Below are positions 22,462 to 22,689 of a DNA stretch of 22,689 bases, one piece after another. Position 1 is the first letter of the stretch, and the number at the start of each line of letters is the position of its first letter. The position numbers were made by a program, and so were the translations under genes. Source of the stretch: an uncultured Eubacteriales bacterium (GTDB lineage Bacteria > Bacillota > Clostridia > Oscillospirales > CAG-272); the NCBI GenBank assembly GCA_900546315.1, contig URCP01000044.1, positions 1 to 22,689 on the forward strand, read 5' to 3'. Below the pieces are notes generated by a model that was given only the letters and a program-made list of their open reading frames with translations, searched no databases and had not been told where the DNA came from.

Positions 22462-22571
22462 ATTAGTCGCGCGGTTATATTTTTTTTCGCCGTTTCTATT
22501 TATTTTTTTTTCGATTTGTGTTATAATATTATAATAAGGAATTTCTATGCCATCTTAAATAAGTTGGCTTC
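22462..22571 (+). promoter_or_regulatory. AT-rich tail after the ttcA-like gene with a -10-like element
   Basis: This gap holds two T runs, a TATAAT at 22522-22527 with no convincing -35, then AAGGAA and an ATG followed almost at once by a stop. It could be the promoter of a gene beyond the window. Confidence 0.35.
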
Positions 22572-22689
22572 TGTATAAAGTTTGAAAAAAGGAGGGGGGC
22601 GGGGGGGGAAAAAAAATTTTAAAAATTTTTTTACACCCCCCCAAACAAAAAAATAACACTATTTGGGGGGTTGTTTGTTAAACAGGAAA
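22572..22689 (+). repeat. G-rich hairpin repeat, copy 2, running into low-complexity window end
   Basis: TGTATAAAGTTTGAAAAAAG followed by G-runs repeats the start of the unit at 17157. From about 22600 the sequence is only runs of G, A, T and C with no gene. It looks like a poorly resolved contig end inside a hairpin repeat. Confidence 0.7.

Noticed and set aside
1..22689. CRISPR array, tRNA or rRNA genes
   Set aside because: No regularly spaced direct repeats, and no cloverleaf or rRNA-like segment was seen on either strand.

Overview
The window looks like chromosomal DNA from an endospore-forming, Gram-positive gut-type Clostridium relative (class Clostridia, probably an uncultured Oscillospirales or Christensenellales-like lineage). 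I infer this from lipoproteins with long Thr/Glu/Asp-rich linkers, a GerA-family spore germination subunit, YerB/DUF3048, YitT, DUF6873 and DUF6320 family proteins, purine-rich Shine-Dalgarno sites, sigma-A promoters of the TTGnnn-N17-TATAAT type, and a high-GC, GC3-rich codon style. No database could be searched, so the lineage is a judgement from recognised families.

Layout. 1-4814: three related extracellular solute-binding lipoproteins (one cut by the window edge, one on the minus strand, one on the plus strand) around a DUF6873 gene, ribosomal protein L28 (rpmB) and a short C-terminal remnant of a lost gene. No ABC permease is present, so the binding proteins are orphans here. 4836-6871: glucose-6-phosphate isomerase and a small P-loop protein, driven by two near-identical promoters. 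6952-9156: a run of a TIM-barrel 'hydrolase' family protein, an SGNH esterase and a lipoprotein. 9226-9863: a self-contained unit with a near-perfect promoter, a roughly 225-nt hairpin-rich leader, an unrecognised 107-residue protein and a strong terminator. 9976-11703: a two-gene ABC exporter. 11809-12664: a membrane-anchored M23 peptidase gene broken by a poly-T tract. 12674-14264: a shikimate-kinase-like gene and YitT. 14350-17233: nitroreductase, a condensation-type acyltransferase and a DUF6320 zinc-ribbon membrane protein, probably co-transcribed. 17271-19440: cyclophilin, a small conserved protein and YerB. 19445-22461: a frameshifted GerA/SpoVAF-like gene, an N-acetylmuramoyl-L-alanine amidase and a TtcA-like tRNA thiolase.

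Most of the window is ordinary housekeeping or envelope material. Four things stand out. The first is the promoter plus structured leader at 9226-9485, with mutually exclusive pairings, in front of an unknown small gene. The second is a family of ~93-bp imperfect palindromes with terminal inverted repeats (9862-9956, 13190-13280, 20903-20995, plus a possible 35-bp stub at 6276-6310), each full copy lying just upstream of a gene. The third is a G-rich hairpin repeat at 17157-17233 whose second copy starts at 22572 and degenerates into low-complexity sequence at the window end. The fourth is two disrupted genes (M23 peptidase, GerA subunit) whose breaks may be real mutations or assembly errors.

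Stretches over 300 bases without an intact gene are 2975-3360 (rpmB promoter and the gene remnant) and 9120-9485 (terminator, promoter, leader). I saw no tRNA, rRNA, CRISPR array or complete insertion sequence.
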